Origin: Desertivirga arenae
GTDB taxonomy: Bacteria; Bacteroidota; Bacteroidia; Sphingobacteriales; Sphingobacteriaceae
Direction of reading: 5' to 3'
Length of the DNA: 64,000 nucleotides
Assembly: GCF_017355785.1 (NCBI RefSeq)
Contig: NZ_JAFEWE010000007.1
Location: 124,001-188,000, forward strand
The translations under genes and the position numbers were made by a program. How positions within the stretch are numbered: position 1 is the first letter of the stretch; each line of letters starts with the position of its first letter. The notes below the pieces were generated by a model. That model was not told the DNA's origin. It did no database searches and saw nothing but the letters and a program-made list of their open reading frames with translations. This document shows positions 6,722-15,953 of the stretch, one piece after another.

Positions 6722-9061
6722 ATGAAATTAAGGCATTCTATGTATCAATCACTGCCAGGTAGAAAACAGGTACTGTTTTTGGTTTTCCTGACTATTCTTC
6801 TCCAGCAGGCTTTTGCTCAGGTTAAAAGCCCTGCAGATTATGTAAACCCTTTTATAGGTGCCAGTACCAGCGAAGGTGCTGCTGGAATATACCACGGTTT
6901 AGGTAAAACTTTTCCTGGCGCAACTACTCCTTTCGGAATGGTTCAGGTAAGTCCTAATACGATCACCGGTGGTGATAACGGATCAGGATATAGTTTTGAG
7001 CATAAAACAATAGAAGGCTTCGCACTTACACAAATGAGTGGGGTAGGGTGGTTTGGCGACATGGGTAACTTCCTGGTAATGCCTGCAACAGGAGCTTTAC
7101 AAACTAGTTCGGGTAAGGAAAATGGGGTGAAGGGATATAGGTCATTTTACGATAAATCAAGCGAGAAAGCTTCTGCCGGATACTATAGCACCTTCCTTAC
7201 GGATTATAAGATAAAAGCTGAGCTAAGTGCAACGCCACATTGTGGGATAATGCGATTCTCCTTTCCTAAACATCAAATGTCGAGGATACAAATTGATCTG
7301 GCAAGGCGGGTAGGGGGTACTTCAACTTCCCAGTACGTAAAAATGGTTGATGAGAATACGATAGAAGGTTGGATGAAATGCACTCCCGACGGTGGAGGAT
7401 GGGGAAATGGAGATGGGAAGGCCGACTACACAGTTTATTTCTGTGCTAAATTTAGCAGACCTTTAAAGGAATACGGGTTTTGGAGTGCCGATATTCCAGA
7501 AAGTTGGGGCAGGAAACGTGAAGATGTTGAAAGCAAGTCTTATCAGGAACGTGTGGCTAAATCGGCGATATTAAAAGGGCTGAAAGCAATTTCGGGTAAA
7601 CACCTTGGCTTTTTTGCGAATTTTAATACTGGGGAAGGAGAGCAGATCATCCTGAAAACTGGGATTTCTTACATTAGCGTTGAGGGCGCAAGAAATAACT
7701 TATCGAAAGAAATCCCAGACTGGAACTTCGCAAGAGTGCAAATAAGGGCTAAACAATTATGGAACGATGCTTTGGCTAAGATTGAGGTCAAGGGTGGTAA
7801 TGAGGAGGAAAAGGTGAATTTTTACACCGCGCTTTATCATACTATGATAGATCCACGTATCTTCCAGGATGTTGACGGGAAATATCCTGGAGGTGACGGA
7901 CAGGCGCACTCCTCCACTAAATTTATTAAGCGCACGATTTTCAGCGGCTGGGATGTCTTCAGGAGCCAAATGCCTCTTCAAACAATTATCAACCAGGGGC
8001 TCGTAAATGATCTGATCAATTCTTTGGTAACATTAGCTGATGAAAAGAAGTTTGATTACCTGGAACGCTGGGAAATGCTTAACTCTTACAGTGGTTGCAT
8101 GATCGGTAATCCTGCAGTATCTGTGATCGCAGATGCTTATGCCAAAGGAATAAGGGGATTCGATGTGAACAAAGCCTATCAGTTGTGTAAGAATACAGTG
8201 GAGAAGTTTGGCAATGGAAGCCGCGGCTATACTTCTGAATCTTTTGGTATTGCCAACACTTTAGAGTACGCATACTCCGATTGGTGTGTTTCCCGTCTTG
8301 CCAGTGCTTTAGGGTATACGGAAGACGCCGCCACTTACCAAAGGAGAGGGAAGGCTTATCAAAACATCTTTGATCCTCAGGTGGGCTGGTTCAGGCCGAA
8401 AGACAAGGACGGCAATTGGGAGCCCTGGCCGGAGGAGGGCCGGTTGAAGCAATGGTATGGCTGCATTGAGAGTAATCCTTACCAGCAGGGCTGGTTTGTG
8501 CCTCATGACGTACCTGGAATGGTACAATTGATGGGAGGACGTGAGAAGGTTTTAACGGATCTCCAGCAATTCTTTGAAAAGGTCCCGGAGAATATGATGT
8601 GGAATGATTATTATAACCATCCAAATGAACCTGTTCATCACGTCCCGTTTCTGTTCAATCATTTAGAGGCACCTTGGCTTACACAAAAATGGACCAGGCA
8701 GATCTGCGCCAGGGCTTATAGGAACAAAGTTGAAGGTTTGGTAGGAAACGAGGATGTTGGCCAAATGTCGGCGTGGTATGTACTTGCCGCTGTTGGCCTG
8801 CACCCCATCTGCCCGGGTGATACCAGGTATGAAATTACAAGTCCTGTATTTAGTGAAGCCAGTTTAAAAACCGGAGAAGGGTCTTCTAATACCTTTAAGG
8901 TCCTTGCTAGAAATAATTCCAAAAAAAATATCTATATACAAGGTGCTACACTTAATGGCGAGCCTTATAATAAGAGCAGCATCGATTATTCAGTGATAGC
9001 AAAAGGTGGTGTGCTGGTATTACAGATGGGAAGTTCCCCCAATAAAAACTGGGGGAATTAG
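6722..9061 (+). CDS. GH92 alpha-mannosidase, probable alpha-1,2 type
   Basis: The 779-residue protein carries a signal peptide (about 1-33, ending QQAFAQ). The GH92 N-terminal domain begins YVNPFIG and contains FPGATTPFGMVQVSPNT. The (alpha/alpha)6 catalytic domain holds the likely general acid E583 (IESNPYQQGWFVPHD), the motif HPNEP at 633-637, and GNEDVGQMSAWY with N676, E677 and D678. GH92 enzymes are calcium-dependent inverting exo-alpha-mannosidases. As I recall from work on the family, HxNEP marks those that cut alpha-1,2 bonds, so this gene is predicted to do so; the second GH92 lacks it. It is the first gene of the LacI-type regulon, with the operator inside its promoter. A long hairpin at 9110-9162 ends the unit, so it is probably transcribed alone. 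Confidence 0.95.
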   Translation: MKLRHSMYQSLPGRKQVLFLVFLTILLQQAFAQVKSPADYVNPFIGASTSEGAAGIYHGLGKTFPGATTPFGMVQVSPNTITGGDNGSGYSFEHKTIEGFALTQMSGVGWFGDMGNFLVMPATGALQTSSGKENGVKGYRSFYDKSSEKASAGYYSTFLTDYKIKAELSATPHCGIMRFSFPKHQMSRIQIDLARRVGGTSTSQYVKMVDENTIEGWMKCTPDGGGWGNGDGKADYTVYFCAKFSRPLKEYGFWSADIPESWGRKREDVESKSYQERVAKSAILKGLKAISGKHLGFFANFNTGEGEQIILKTGISYISVEGARNNLSKEIPDWNFARVQIRAKQLWNDALAKIEVKGGNEEEKVNFYTALYHTMIDPRIFQDVDGKYPGGDGQAHSSTKFIKRTIFSGWDVFRSQMPLQTIINQGLVNDLINSLVTLADEKKFDYLERWEMLNSYSGCMIGNPAVSVIADAYAKGIRGFDVNKAYQLCKNTVEKFGNGSRGYTSESFGIANTLEYAYSDWCVSRLASALGYTEDAATYQRRGKAYQNIFDPQVGWFRPKDKDGNWEPWPEEGRLKQWYGCIESNPYQQGWFVPHDVPGMVQLMGGREKVLTDLQQFFEKVPENMMWNDYYNHPNEPVHHVPFLFNHLEAPWLTQKWTRQICARAYRNKVEGLVGNEDVGQMSAWYVLAAVGLHPICPGDTRYEITSPVFSEASLKTGEGSSNTFKVLARNNSKKNIYIQGATLNGEPYNKSSIDYSVIAKGGVLVLQMGSSPNKNWGN

Positions 9062-9109
9062 TTCAGGATTGCCTGAAAACCCCTCGCCAGAAAGGTCAAT
9101 CATTCAGTA

Positions 9110-9162
9110 TTTAGCAAAAAGTCCTTGATCCTGTATTACAGGTTCAAGGACTTTTTGCTAAA
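9110..9162. terminator. long perfect hairpin after GH92, overlapping an operator
   Basis: The arms 9110-9128 and 9144-9162 are perfect 19-bp reverse complements (core AAAAAGTCCTTGA and TCAAGGACTTTTT). An inner CCTGT/ACAGG stem sits inside them. The T-run in the right arm and the A-run in the left arm allow it to work in both directions. The last bases, GCTAAA, are also the left half of the operator-like sequence at 9157-9172. Confidence 0.85.
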
Positions 9163-9186
9163 TCGGTTTTGCTATTTGTGATTTTG
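9154..9186 (+). promoter_or_regulatory. possible distal operator/promoter before the SusD/SusC operon
   Basis: GCTAAATCGGTTTTGC (9157-9172) has six of eight symmetric base pairs around a central CG and matches the PUL operator. TTTG (9154-9157) and TGATTTTG (9179-9186), 21 nt apart, could form a weak promoter. It shares bases with the terminator arm at 9144-9162, so part of the match may be incidental. Confidence 0.4.
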
Positions 9187-9351
9187 CGGCCTAAATTATT
9201 TATTTTGACCTTAGTTAAACCTAAAAAATGTCTTTTATTATTTGCTAAACTCTTAAAGAACCTGCAAAGATTCAATCTAAATTATATCACCTTAGGGTTT
9301 TTCTTTCTGGAATATTAATCAGATTGTAAGAACGCTACGTTTTTTACAAAA

Positions 9352-9394
9352 CTTGTTAAACGATTTGCTAAATCGATTTTATTAAATATTTTAG
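9352..9394 (+). promoter_or_regulatory. SusD/SusC operon promoter with two LacI-type operators
   Basis: Two operator-like sequences stand side by side: GTTAAACGATTTGC (9355-9368) and GCTAAATCGATTTT (9367-9380). TTTG (9364-9367), 19 nt and TATTTTAG (9387-9394) give a near-consensus promoter whose spacer is the second operator, as at 6593 and 28272. The SusD ATG lies 84 nt downstream of the -7 element. The remainder of the 416-bp gap holds the hairpin at 9110 and AT-rich sequence with no evident gene. Confidence 0.7.
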
Positions 9395-9477
9395 TGGAAA
9401 GATTACCGGGGTCGAGGAAATGATAAACTGCTCAAAATTCCCTGATAAAAAATAACTAATCAATTCTCTTAAAAATT

Positions 9478-11208
9478 ATGGATAAAGCACTATCGTTTAT
9501 CTCTTTGATCCTGTTTTCAGTAGTAACGGTTTCTTGTAAAAAGGAGAGCTTTTTAGGGAAAACAAAATCCACAGATCTGGATGAACAAACCGTTTTTGCA
9601 GACAGTGCTTACACAATGAACTTTCTAAACGGGATCTATAACGATATAGGATTCAGCGTTCATCCTGACCGATTTAATGGCGGAGGGCTTGATGCCGCTT
9701 CTGACGAGGCCGAAGGCTCATCGTCTGGTGCCGTCAATACCTATATTCAATTTGCCACAGGTACGGTAAATCCGGCCATTATAACCAATGATGCCTGGAG
9801 TATTAGTTATACGAACATTCGAAGGGCAAACATCTATCTGAAGCACCTCCCGGAAGCTACCTTTTCGAAGGCACTCCAGACGCGTACTAAAGCCGAAGCC
9901 CGCTTCCTCAGGGCCTGGTACTATTTCATTTTGCTGGAGCACTACGGTGGCATTCCTTTGATGGGAGATAGCGTATATAATGCAACAGATGAAGTGCCAA
10001 GAGTCCGTAATACTTTCGGGGAATGTGTAAATTATATTGTTAATGAATGTGATTCGGCTGCGAAATACCTTGACTGGACGCAGGTGGCAGAAAATTATGG
10101 AAGGGTTAATAAAGCTGCCTGTAAAAGCTTAAAGTCCCGTGTTTTGCTGTATGCTGCCAGTCCACTATTTAACGGAGGACAGCTGACTGACCGCCCAGAG
10201 CTTAGATCACTAACAGGCTATGGAACAGCAGACATTAATCGCTGGAAGCTGGCTGAAGATGCGGCGCTGGAGGTAATCAATAGTAATAACTACAATCTAT
10301 TGATCGATAATACTACTGAGCCAGGCTATGGTTTTTATCAGGTATTTACGCTCAGGAAAAGTTCAGAACTCATATTTGCCCGTATGCAGGGCCCTAACCG
10401 GGAGTTGGAAGCCTTATGGCAGCCACCTACGCGCGGAGTTACTAATCCTGCAGCTTATCCTTATCTGGATCTGGCTGAAGCTTTTGGTATGGCTAACGGA
10501 AAGCCTATCCAGGATCCTGCTTCGGGGTACGACGAAAGAAACCCTTATAATAATCGCGACCCACGCTTCAACAATACCTTTATCAGAGATCAGACACTAA
10601 TTGTCCGTCGTCCGGAAATTACAAAGTTCCCCGTGAATATTTATATAGATGCCACTGATCCAAGCCGGATAAGCTCTGGTCAGGATGCAATTTATAAAGG
10701 CACCCCAACAGGTTTTTATACCAATAAAATGTTAAACCGGGACGTCGTTTCCGACTGGTTTAATACGAATACTAACCGGTGCTTCCCTCTTATAAGGTAT
10801 GCTGAAGTGCTGTTGAACTTTGCTGAAGCAAGAAATGAAAGGCTATCAGCGCCAGATGCGGAAGTTTATAAAGCAGTTGAGGAAATTCGAAAAAGAGCAG
10901 GCCTTAATCCCTTTGCTTTACCAGCAGGTTTGAGCACAAGCAGTATGCGTTCAATAATTCAGAATGAAAGAAGACTGGAGCTTGCTTTTGAAGGACACCG
11001 GTTTTTCGATGTGCGGAGATGGAAAATAGCTGAGACGACCGAAAATCAGCAAATGCATGGAACCGAGCCTACCAGAACAGCCAGTGGTACAACTTTCCGC
11101 ACTATTAATGTTCGCAAGCATGTTTTCGATAAACGGATGTATCTATGGCCTATTCCTCTTTCTGAGGTGTCAAAATCATCACAATTGCTTCAAAATCCGG
11201 GTTACTAG
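9478..11208 (+). CDS. SusD/RagB-family glycan-binding lipoprotein
   Basis: The 576-residue surface lipoprotein has a lipobox VTVSC with the modified cysteine at C20. SusD landmarks include the N-terminal TPR-like region (RRANIYLKHLPEA, RTKAEARFLRAWYYFILLEHYGGIPLM) and the C-terminal block RYAEVLLNFAEARNE, IRKRAGLNPF, NERRLELAFEGHRFFDVRRWK. It should capture oligosaccharides and form the lid of a SusC barrel. It is the first gene of the long operon from 9478 to at least 26410, whereas susD normally follows susC. Its C-terminal third is very close to the SusD-like protein at 15954-17651, suggesting tandem duplication. Confidence 0.95.
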   Translation: MDKALSFISLILFSVVTVSCKKESFLGKTKSTDLDEQTVFADSAYTMNFLNGIYNDIGFSVHPDRFNGGGLDAASDEAEGSSSGAVNTYIQFATGTVNPAIITNDAWSISYTNIRRANIYLKHLPEATFSKALQTRTKAEARFLRAWYYFILLEHYGGIPLMGDSVYNATDEVPRVRNTFGECVNYIVNECDSAAKYLDWTQVAENYGRVNKAACKSLKSRVLLYAASPLFNGGQLTDRPELRSLTGYGTADINRWKLAEDAALEVINSNNYNLLIDNTTEPGYGFYQVFTLRKSSELIFARMQGPNRELEALWQPPTRGVTNPAAYPYLDLAEAFGMANGKPIQDPASGYDERNPYNNRDPRFNNTFIRDQTLIVRRPEITKFPVNIYIDATDPSRISSGQDAIYKGTPTGFYTNKMLNRDVVSDWFNTNTNRCFPLIRYAEVLLNFAEARNERLSAPDAEVYKAVEEIRKRAGLNPFALPAGLSTSSMRSIIQNERRLELAFEGHRFFDVRRWKIAETTENQQMHGTEPTRTASGTTFRTINVRKHVFDKRMYLWPIPLSEVSKSSQLLQNPGY

Positions 11209-11233
11209 TTTCTCTAATTAAAATATTAAAACA

Positions 11234-11683
11234 ATGAAAACTTACAGAATTTCTTTACTGGTCTGCCTGGCTTTATTCGTGCTTGGTCTGGGCTTATCCG
11301 GATGTAATAAGGAGATTGCGGGTGTATCAGTGGAGCCCCTTAAAAATATAGCTGGAACATGGAAGGTTGTCCAGCTTACCAGAAATGAGGAAGATCTGTC
11401 GGAGAGGGTTGACTTGAGTGCCTTTCGATTGGTTTTAAAGGAAGATAACACGTATTCCTTCGCTGATAAGCTTCCTTTTGTAGTTAGCGATCCAGGCACA
11501 TTTTCCTTAGATGATCCCCAGTATCCTTTTTACCTGCTGCTTAAGCCGGCAGGTGGAATGCCTGAAGGCAAAGTCTCTTTGCAAATGCCAGTAAAAAAAG
11601 GAAAAACTCAGTTAAGTATGACGCTACGCCCCGGGTGTGAAACCAATACCTACCGTTACACATTTGAGAGAGTTCAAGATTAA
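11234..11683 (+). CDS. small lipoprotein, DUF5004/lipocalin-like
   Basis: The 149-residue protein has a long hydrophobic signal and the lipobox LSGC (C24). The mature part starts with a lipocalin-like pattern: NIAGTWKVVQLTRNEEDLSE, then alternating beta-strands (FRLVLKEDNTYSFADKLPF and a closing YRYTFERVQ). This resembles the DUF5004/lipocalin-like proteins seen between susD and susC in Bacteroidota PULs, though the family name is from memory. It lies 25 bp after susD and 11 bp before the next lipoprotein gene, clearly in the same operon. The likely role is an accessory surface or periplasmic glycan-binding protein. Confidence 0.65.
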   Translation: MKTYRISLLVCLALFVLGLGLSGCNKEIAGVSVEPLKNIAGTWKVVQLTRNEEDLSERVDLSAFRLVLKEDNTYSFADKLPFVVSDPGTFSLDDPQYPFYLLLKPAGGMPEGKVSLQMPVKKGKTQLSMTLRPGCETNTYRYTFERVQD

Positions 11684-11694
11684 GATATCCAGAT

Positions 11695-12687
11695 ATGAAG
11701 AAATTACTTAAAAATATAAAGCTTGTGTTATTTTTTGCAGGCCTGGTACTGGTGGTATTCCTTGCGAATTGCGGATTAACACCCTTAACGATAGAGGTCC
11801 CTTCAGTAGTTAATGCAAATGAAGTAGCCACATTTATATTGAATTGCGGAACCGAGCCACGCATTGCAAATACTGATCCACCTTATACTTCTAAACTTAT
11901 TGTTGGATTTATGGTGCCAAAAAGCTGGAAGGCGGCTCAAAATACAACAGTAGAGCTGATAAGTTCTGAAAAAGGTAATAGTACGCTAGTGCTAATACCC
12001 AGCGCGGAGAAGGAAGCTGCCTCTGGTCTTGCCTGGCCCGATGCTGCAAAAAAGAGATTTGGAATTGGACCAAACCTGCTGGATGATTTTGAGTGGCTGG
12101 TTTATAGAAGTGTGCCTGCTTATACTTTTATTAATAATGAAGACATCAAGTTTAAAGTTAAGATATCTTCGAAAGTTGGATCAGAAAACAGCTTTTCCAG
12201 ACTTGGGTTTTTCATCCTGTCTGCCAAAGAAAATCTTAGACCAGAAGATACTGACTATACTAAATACGCATTCTCTAACAACTTTTCAGTAACTAACGGT
12301 GAGGGGGATCTTGTTGATTATGTAAATCCCCAGTTAGCAAAGGTAGAACCTGTTAAAAGCCTGGATAACGATTTCATCTCTCTTAATTTCGATGCAGGGA
12401 TCATTGAAACTACTTTATCAAATACAGACGAGATTTTTCTGGAAGCCCGGGGTTTTACTAAGAGCGGACAGCAGATTGCTATAACGACTAAAGTGGATAA
12501 AACCAGGTTGAAGCCTTTGGGGGGAAAGAAATACCGAATAGACATCTGGCCGCGTGGACTCCTTAATGTTCCTCAAAATGAAACCTTAGACCGCTTTGAA
12601 TACTATTTCACCAATGCAGCAGGAAATGCGAAAGTTGGATATGGAAATACGGCCGATCCGTTCAGGTATACATTTAAATGTCCATAG
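11695..12687 (+). CDS. PUL lipoprotein, DUF4961-like
   Basis: The 330-residue protein has an N-terminal hydrophobic segment and a lipobox FLANC (C26). The body is beta-rich with no catalytic motif that I recognise; landmarks are PSVVNANEVATFILNC (about 36-51) and SNNFSVTNGEGDLVDYVNP (about 196-214). From memory it resembles DUF4961 proteins, which are encoded beside DUF5004 lipoproteins in mannan-type PULs. The pairing with the upstream gene fits. It is probably a cell-surface glycan-binding protein that works with the adjacent SusC (12744-15851). The tail ends YGNTADPFRYTFKCP, with a cysteine next to the last residue that could form a disulfide. Confidence 0.6.
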   Translation: MKKLLKNIKLVLFFAGLVLVVFLANCGLTPLTIEVPSVVNANEVATFILNCGTEPRIANTDPPYTSKLIVGFMVPKSWKAAQNTTVELISSEKGNSTLVLIPSAEKEAASGLAWPDAAKKRFGIGPNLLDDFEWLVYRSVPAYTFINNEDIKFKVKISSKVGSENSFSRLGFFILSAKENLRPEDTDYTKYAFSNNFSVTNGEGDLVDYVNPQLAKVEPVKSLDNDFISLNFDAGIIETTLSNTDEIFLEARGFTKSGQQIAITTKVDKTRLKPLGGKKYRIDIWPRGLLNVPQNETLDRFEYYFTNAAGNAKVGYGNTADPFRYTFKCP

Positions 12688-12743
12688 CTACTAAAATCTA
12701 GTCTTAAAAAAGGTACAAAAATAAAAATCTTAATACTGATAAA

Positions 12744-15700
12744 ATGCTGAATTGCTACTTAAAAAAGTGCATATCTGGGATGCTATTGCTTTTCTTTAAC
12801 GCATATCTTGCAGAAGCACAGCCTATCCCCTCTAAGATTTCTGATCGGGATCTACGCGCACAGCATGTAATTAAAGGTACAGTGCTGGATGAGTTTGGTA
12901 AGCCTCTGGTTAATGCCAGTATCAAACTTCCGGGAGGAAAGACAGCAGTACTTACTGATGATTCCGGTTCTTTCGAGATAAGTGAAAATGCAGAAGGACA
13001 GTTGATCATAATAGAGCATCCCGATTATATCACGCGGAAATTGAAATTGAAGCGGAACGCTCAACTTATTGTTAAGATGAATGAGAGTTACTTAAAAGAG
13101 CCGGAAAAGGTTCAGGTGTTATATAATAGCCGTAACACAAAGGAAGTGCTCGGATCGGTTAATTCTATCTATACTAAACAATTAACAAGCACGCCAACTC
13201 CACTTTACTTAAATGCACTTACCGGCCGTCTTGCCGGATTTTACACACAGGAAACAAGTGGTTTCAGGAATGCACGCACAACCTCTATTACCGTAAATGA
13301 TCTTGCCGGAACGCTTCCAAATGAAGCTACAAGATACACCTCAGGTGTAAGTGATAACTCTGAGTTGAGCTTCAGTTTGAGAGGGCAAGCACCAGTAACT
13401 ATTATAGATGGGGTACAACGCGACATTTACTCTATAGATCCTGAGCAGATAGAGTCTGTTACTGTATTAAAAGATGCACTTTCTACCTTGTTATTGGGGC
13501 AGAAGAGCTCAAGAGGCGTTTTGCAGGTAACTACTAAAAAAGGTGTTGCAGGGCCACCAAGGATATCTTTCACGGCACAGGGCGGATTTCAGAATGCCCT
13601 TAAAACCCCTAAACCCTTAAATGCTCACGAGTATGCCTATCTGTATAATGAAGCATTGCTGAACAGTAATTTACCAGTTGCTTATTCTGCGGAAGATTTC
13701 AACGCATTCCGGGATGGATCGTCTCCCTATATATCCCCTGACGTAAATTGGTATAATACCATTTTGAAGGATGATAACCCCATCAGTAAATATAGTTTAA
13801 ATGTAAATGGAGGTCTTAAAAACGCCAGGTATGCTCTTGCCCTTAGTTACATGAACCAGGAGGGGATGTTTAAATCATCCGACCAGTTTGACTATAAGAC
13901 CAACCTTGAGCAAAATCGCTATCTGATCAATTCTAACGTGGATGTAGATGTCTCTAAAAATTTCTCAATTGGTCTGCAGGTTTTTGGCCGTATTCAGGAT
14001 GGCAGACAGCCTGGGGCAGGGACAAATAATATTTTAAACAAGCTTTATACTACCCCCAATAATGTATATCCGGTCTTTAACGAAAACGGCTCATATGGAG
14101 GATCTTCAGAGTATATAACGAACCTTTACCAGCAGACGATGGGCTCGGGATACCTGCTTGACAATACCAGGGATCTGATGGCTAATCTGGATTTGAATTA
14201 CAAGTTGGATAGCTGGCTTCCTGGTTTATACGCCAGAGCTAAAGTGAACTTTTCCTCCCTTTCTTCAACGCTGGTGAACAGAGCTTTTGTTCAACCTGTC
14301 TTTGATGTTTCCCTGGATGGGACTGGACGCCCGGCATACACTAGGTTCGGGTCTATTTCTGACCAGCCCAACACTATGAATGCTACATCGACGGCCCAAC
14401 TGTTTTACGTACAGGGGGCACTTGGTTATAATTTTAGTCTGGAAGGACATTCGGTAGGTGCAATGCTTTTTGTAGATCAGCAATCTTCAACGTATCAATA
14501 TGACCTCCCGGGTAAATACACGAATATCGCAGCAACAACCAGTTATAATTATGATCAAAAATATTTTGCAGAAGCTGCCCTAAATTATGCAGGCTTTGAC
14601 CGTTTCGAGCCAGGGAAGCAGTACGGAGTTTTTTATGCCTTTGGCCTGGGTTGGGATATCTCACGCGAAAATTTCTTAAAAGACAAATTGAGCTGGTTAG
14701 AACAATTTAAGTTAAGAGGAACTTACGGGAAAACCGGCAACAGTAATGAAAATAACCTGGGTTATTTCTCCTGGCGAGGAGCCTTTGGACAGGATGGAAC
14801 CAATAGTTATCCTACATCTACCAATTATTCGCCAGTGTTTGGGCTGGTGGAAAGAAATATGGCTAATGTTAATGCTACCTGGGAAAAAGCCCATAAGCTG
14901 AACCTGGGTCTGGATATCCAGGTATTGAACCATTTTACCCTGACTGCCGATTATTTCCATGATACTTACTATGACCTTTTGCAACAGAGGGGTTCTACCA
15001 CAGAAATAATCGGAATGGCCTATCCTAATGAAAATGTCGGAAAAAATCTCTACTCCGGGCAGGAGTTGACCCTCACCTATAAGAATTTCCTTAACAAATT
15101 TAATTACTTTATCACTGCCAATGCCTCCCGCTTGCACAGCAAGGTTTTATATATGGACGAATTGCAGCAACGCTACTCCTGGAACCGGAGAACGGGAATG
15201 CCGGTCGGACAAACTTTTGGGTACCTGGCTAATGGCCTTATTCAAACCCAGGAAGAGGCGGATCAGGCACCTTTACTTGCAGGAACGGTTGTATATCCGG
15301 GCGATGTTAAATTAGTGGATTTGAATAGCGACGGGGTGATAGATCAGTTTGATCAGACTGCCCTGGGCAACACAAAACCGCAGATAAACTATGGGGCCAC
15401 TCTGGGATTCAATATAGCCGGTTTCGATTTTAGTGTATTATTTCAGGGAGTAAAGAACAGGACTTACCAACAAACTGATTATTCATTTGGCAATGGAGGA
15501 AAAGACCAGGGATATGAATATATGCTGGGTAGATGGACTCCTGCCACTGCTGCCAATGCAACTTATCCTAGATTGACTGTAGGTTTCAATGCGAACAATA
15601 CACCTTTTCTGAATAATTCGAGCTTCTGGACGCATTCGGGAGAGTATTTCAGGGTACGTAATATTGACATCGGATATACTTTACCCTATACCATTACACG

Positions 15701-15851
15701 AAGACTAAGGGTGTCGGGACTACGGCTTTTTGCAAATGCGCAAAATCTGTTCACTGAGACCAGCTACGAACGCTTAGACCCTGAAGTTTACAGTAATGCA
15801 GCCTACCCGATCCAGAGAACAATTAATGCTGGTGTGAATATCAAATTGTAA
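12744..15851 (+). CDS. SusC-type TonB-dependent transporter, divergent plug
   Basis: The 1035-residue outer-membrane transporter has a signal peptide (about 1-26, ending AYLAEAQ). A carboxypeptidase-regulatory-like domain spans about 43-110 (IKGTVLDEFGKPLVNASIKL), followed by a TonB plug and a 22-strand-type barrel ending VNIKL. The plug is atypical. It contains an extended RNARTTSITVNDLAGTLPNE region. Where most SusC proteins have an AIYG..GANGVV motif it reads LSTLLLGQKSSRGVLQVTTK. A calcium-loop-like DLNSDGVIDQFDQ occurs late in the barrel. It lies 21 bp upstream of the next susD-like ORF's first ATG and 56 bp after the DUF4961-like gene. It should import mannose-containing oligosaccharides with one of the two SusD proteins here. 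Confidence 0.93.
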   Translation: MLNCYLKKCISGMLLLFFNAYLAEAQPIPSKISDRDLRAQHVIKGTVLDEFGKPLVNASIKLPGGKTAVLTDDSGSFEISENAEGQLIIIEHPDYITRKLKLKRNAQLIVKMNESYLKEPEKVQVLYNSRNTKEVLGSVNSIYTKQLTSTPTPLYLNALTGRLAGFYTQETSGFRNARTTSITVNDLAGTLPNEATRYTSGVSDNSELSFSLRGQAPVTIIDGVQRDIYSIDPEQIESVTVLKDALSTLLLGQKSSRGVLQVTTKKGVAGPPRISFTAQGGFQNALKTPKPLNAHEYAYLYNEALLNSNLPVAYSAEDFNAFRDGSSPYISPDVNWYNTILKDDNPISKYSLNVNGGLKNARYALALSYMNQEGMFKSSDQFDYKTNLEQNRYLINSNVDVDVSKNFSIGLQVFGRIQDGRQPGAGTNNILNKLYTTPNNVYPVFNENGSYGGSSEYITNLYQQTMGSGYLLDNTRDLMANLDLNYKLDSWLPGLYARAKVNFSSLSSTLVNRAFVQPVFDVSLDGTGRPAYTRFGSISDQPNTMNATSTAQLFYVQGALGYNFSLEGHSVGAMLFVDQQSSTYQYDLPGKYTNIAATTSYNYDQKYFAEAALNYAGFDRFEPGKQYGVFYAFGLGWDISRENFLKDKLSWLEQFKLRGTYGKTGNSNENNLGYFSWRGAFGQDGTNSYPTSTNYSPVFGLVERNMANVNATWEKAHKLNLGLDIQVLNHFTLTADYFHDTYYDLLQQRGSTTEIIGMAYPNENVGKNLYSGQELTLTYKNFLNKFNYFITANASRLHSKVLYMDELQQRYSWNRRTGMPVGQTFGYLANGLIQTQEEADQAPLLAGTVVYPGDVKLVDLNSDGVIDQFDQTALGNTKPQINYGATLGFNIAGFDFSVLFQGVKNRTYQQTDYSFGNGGKDQGYEYMLGRWTPATAANATYPRLTVGFNANNTPFLNNSSFWTHSGEYFRVRNIDIGYTLPYTITRRLRVSGLRLFANAQNLFTETSYERLDPEVYSNAAYPIQRTINAGVNIKL

Positions 15852-15953
15852 GTGATCCTAAATTAATAATCAATGAAAACATCACGAGAATTAACAGGCA
15901 AAAACGGTATAGCCGACGATTATAAGGACACTTCATTTTCTTTAAAGAAGCAG

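Noticed and set aside
8744-8755. GNED in the first GH92 against GNDD in the second, considered as a lost catalytic aspartate
   Set aside because: GNEDxGQMS is, as I recall, a common form in active GH92 enzymes; it marks a clade rather than a defect.
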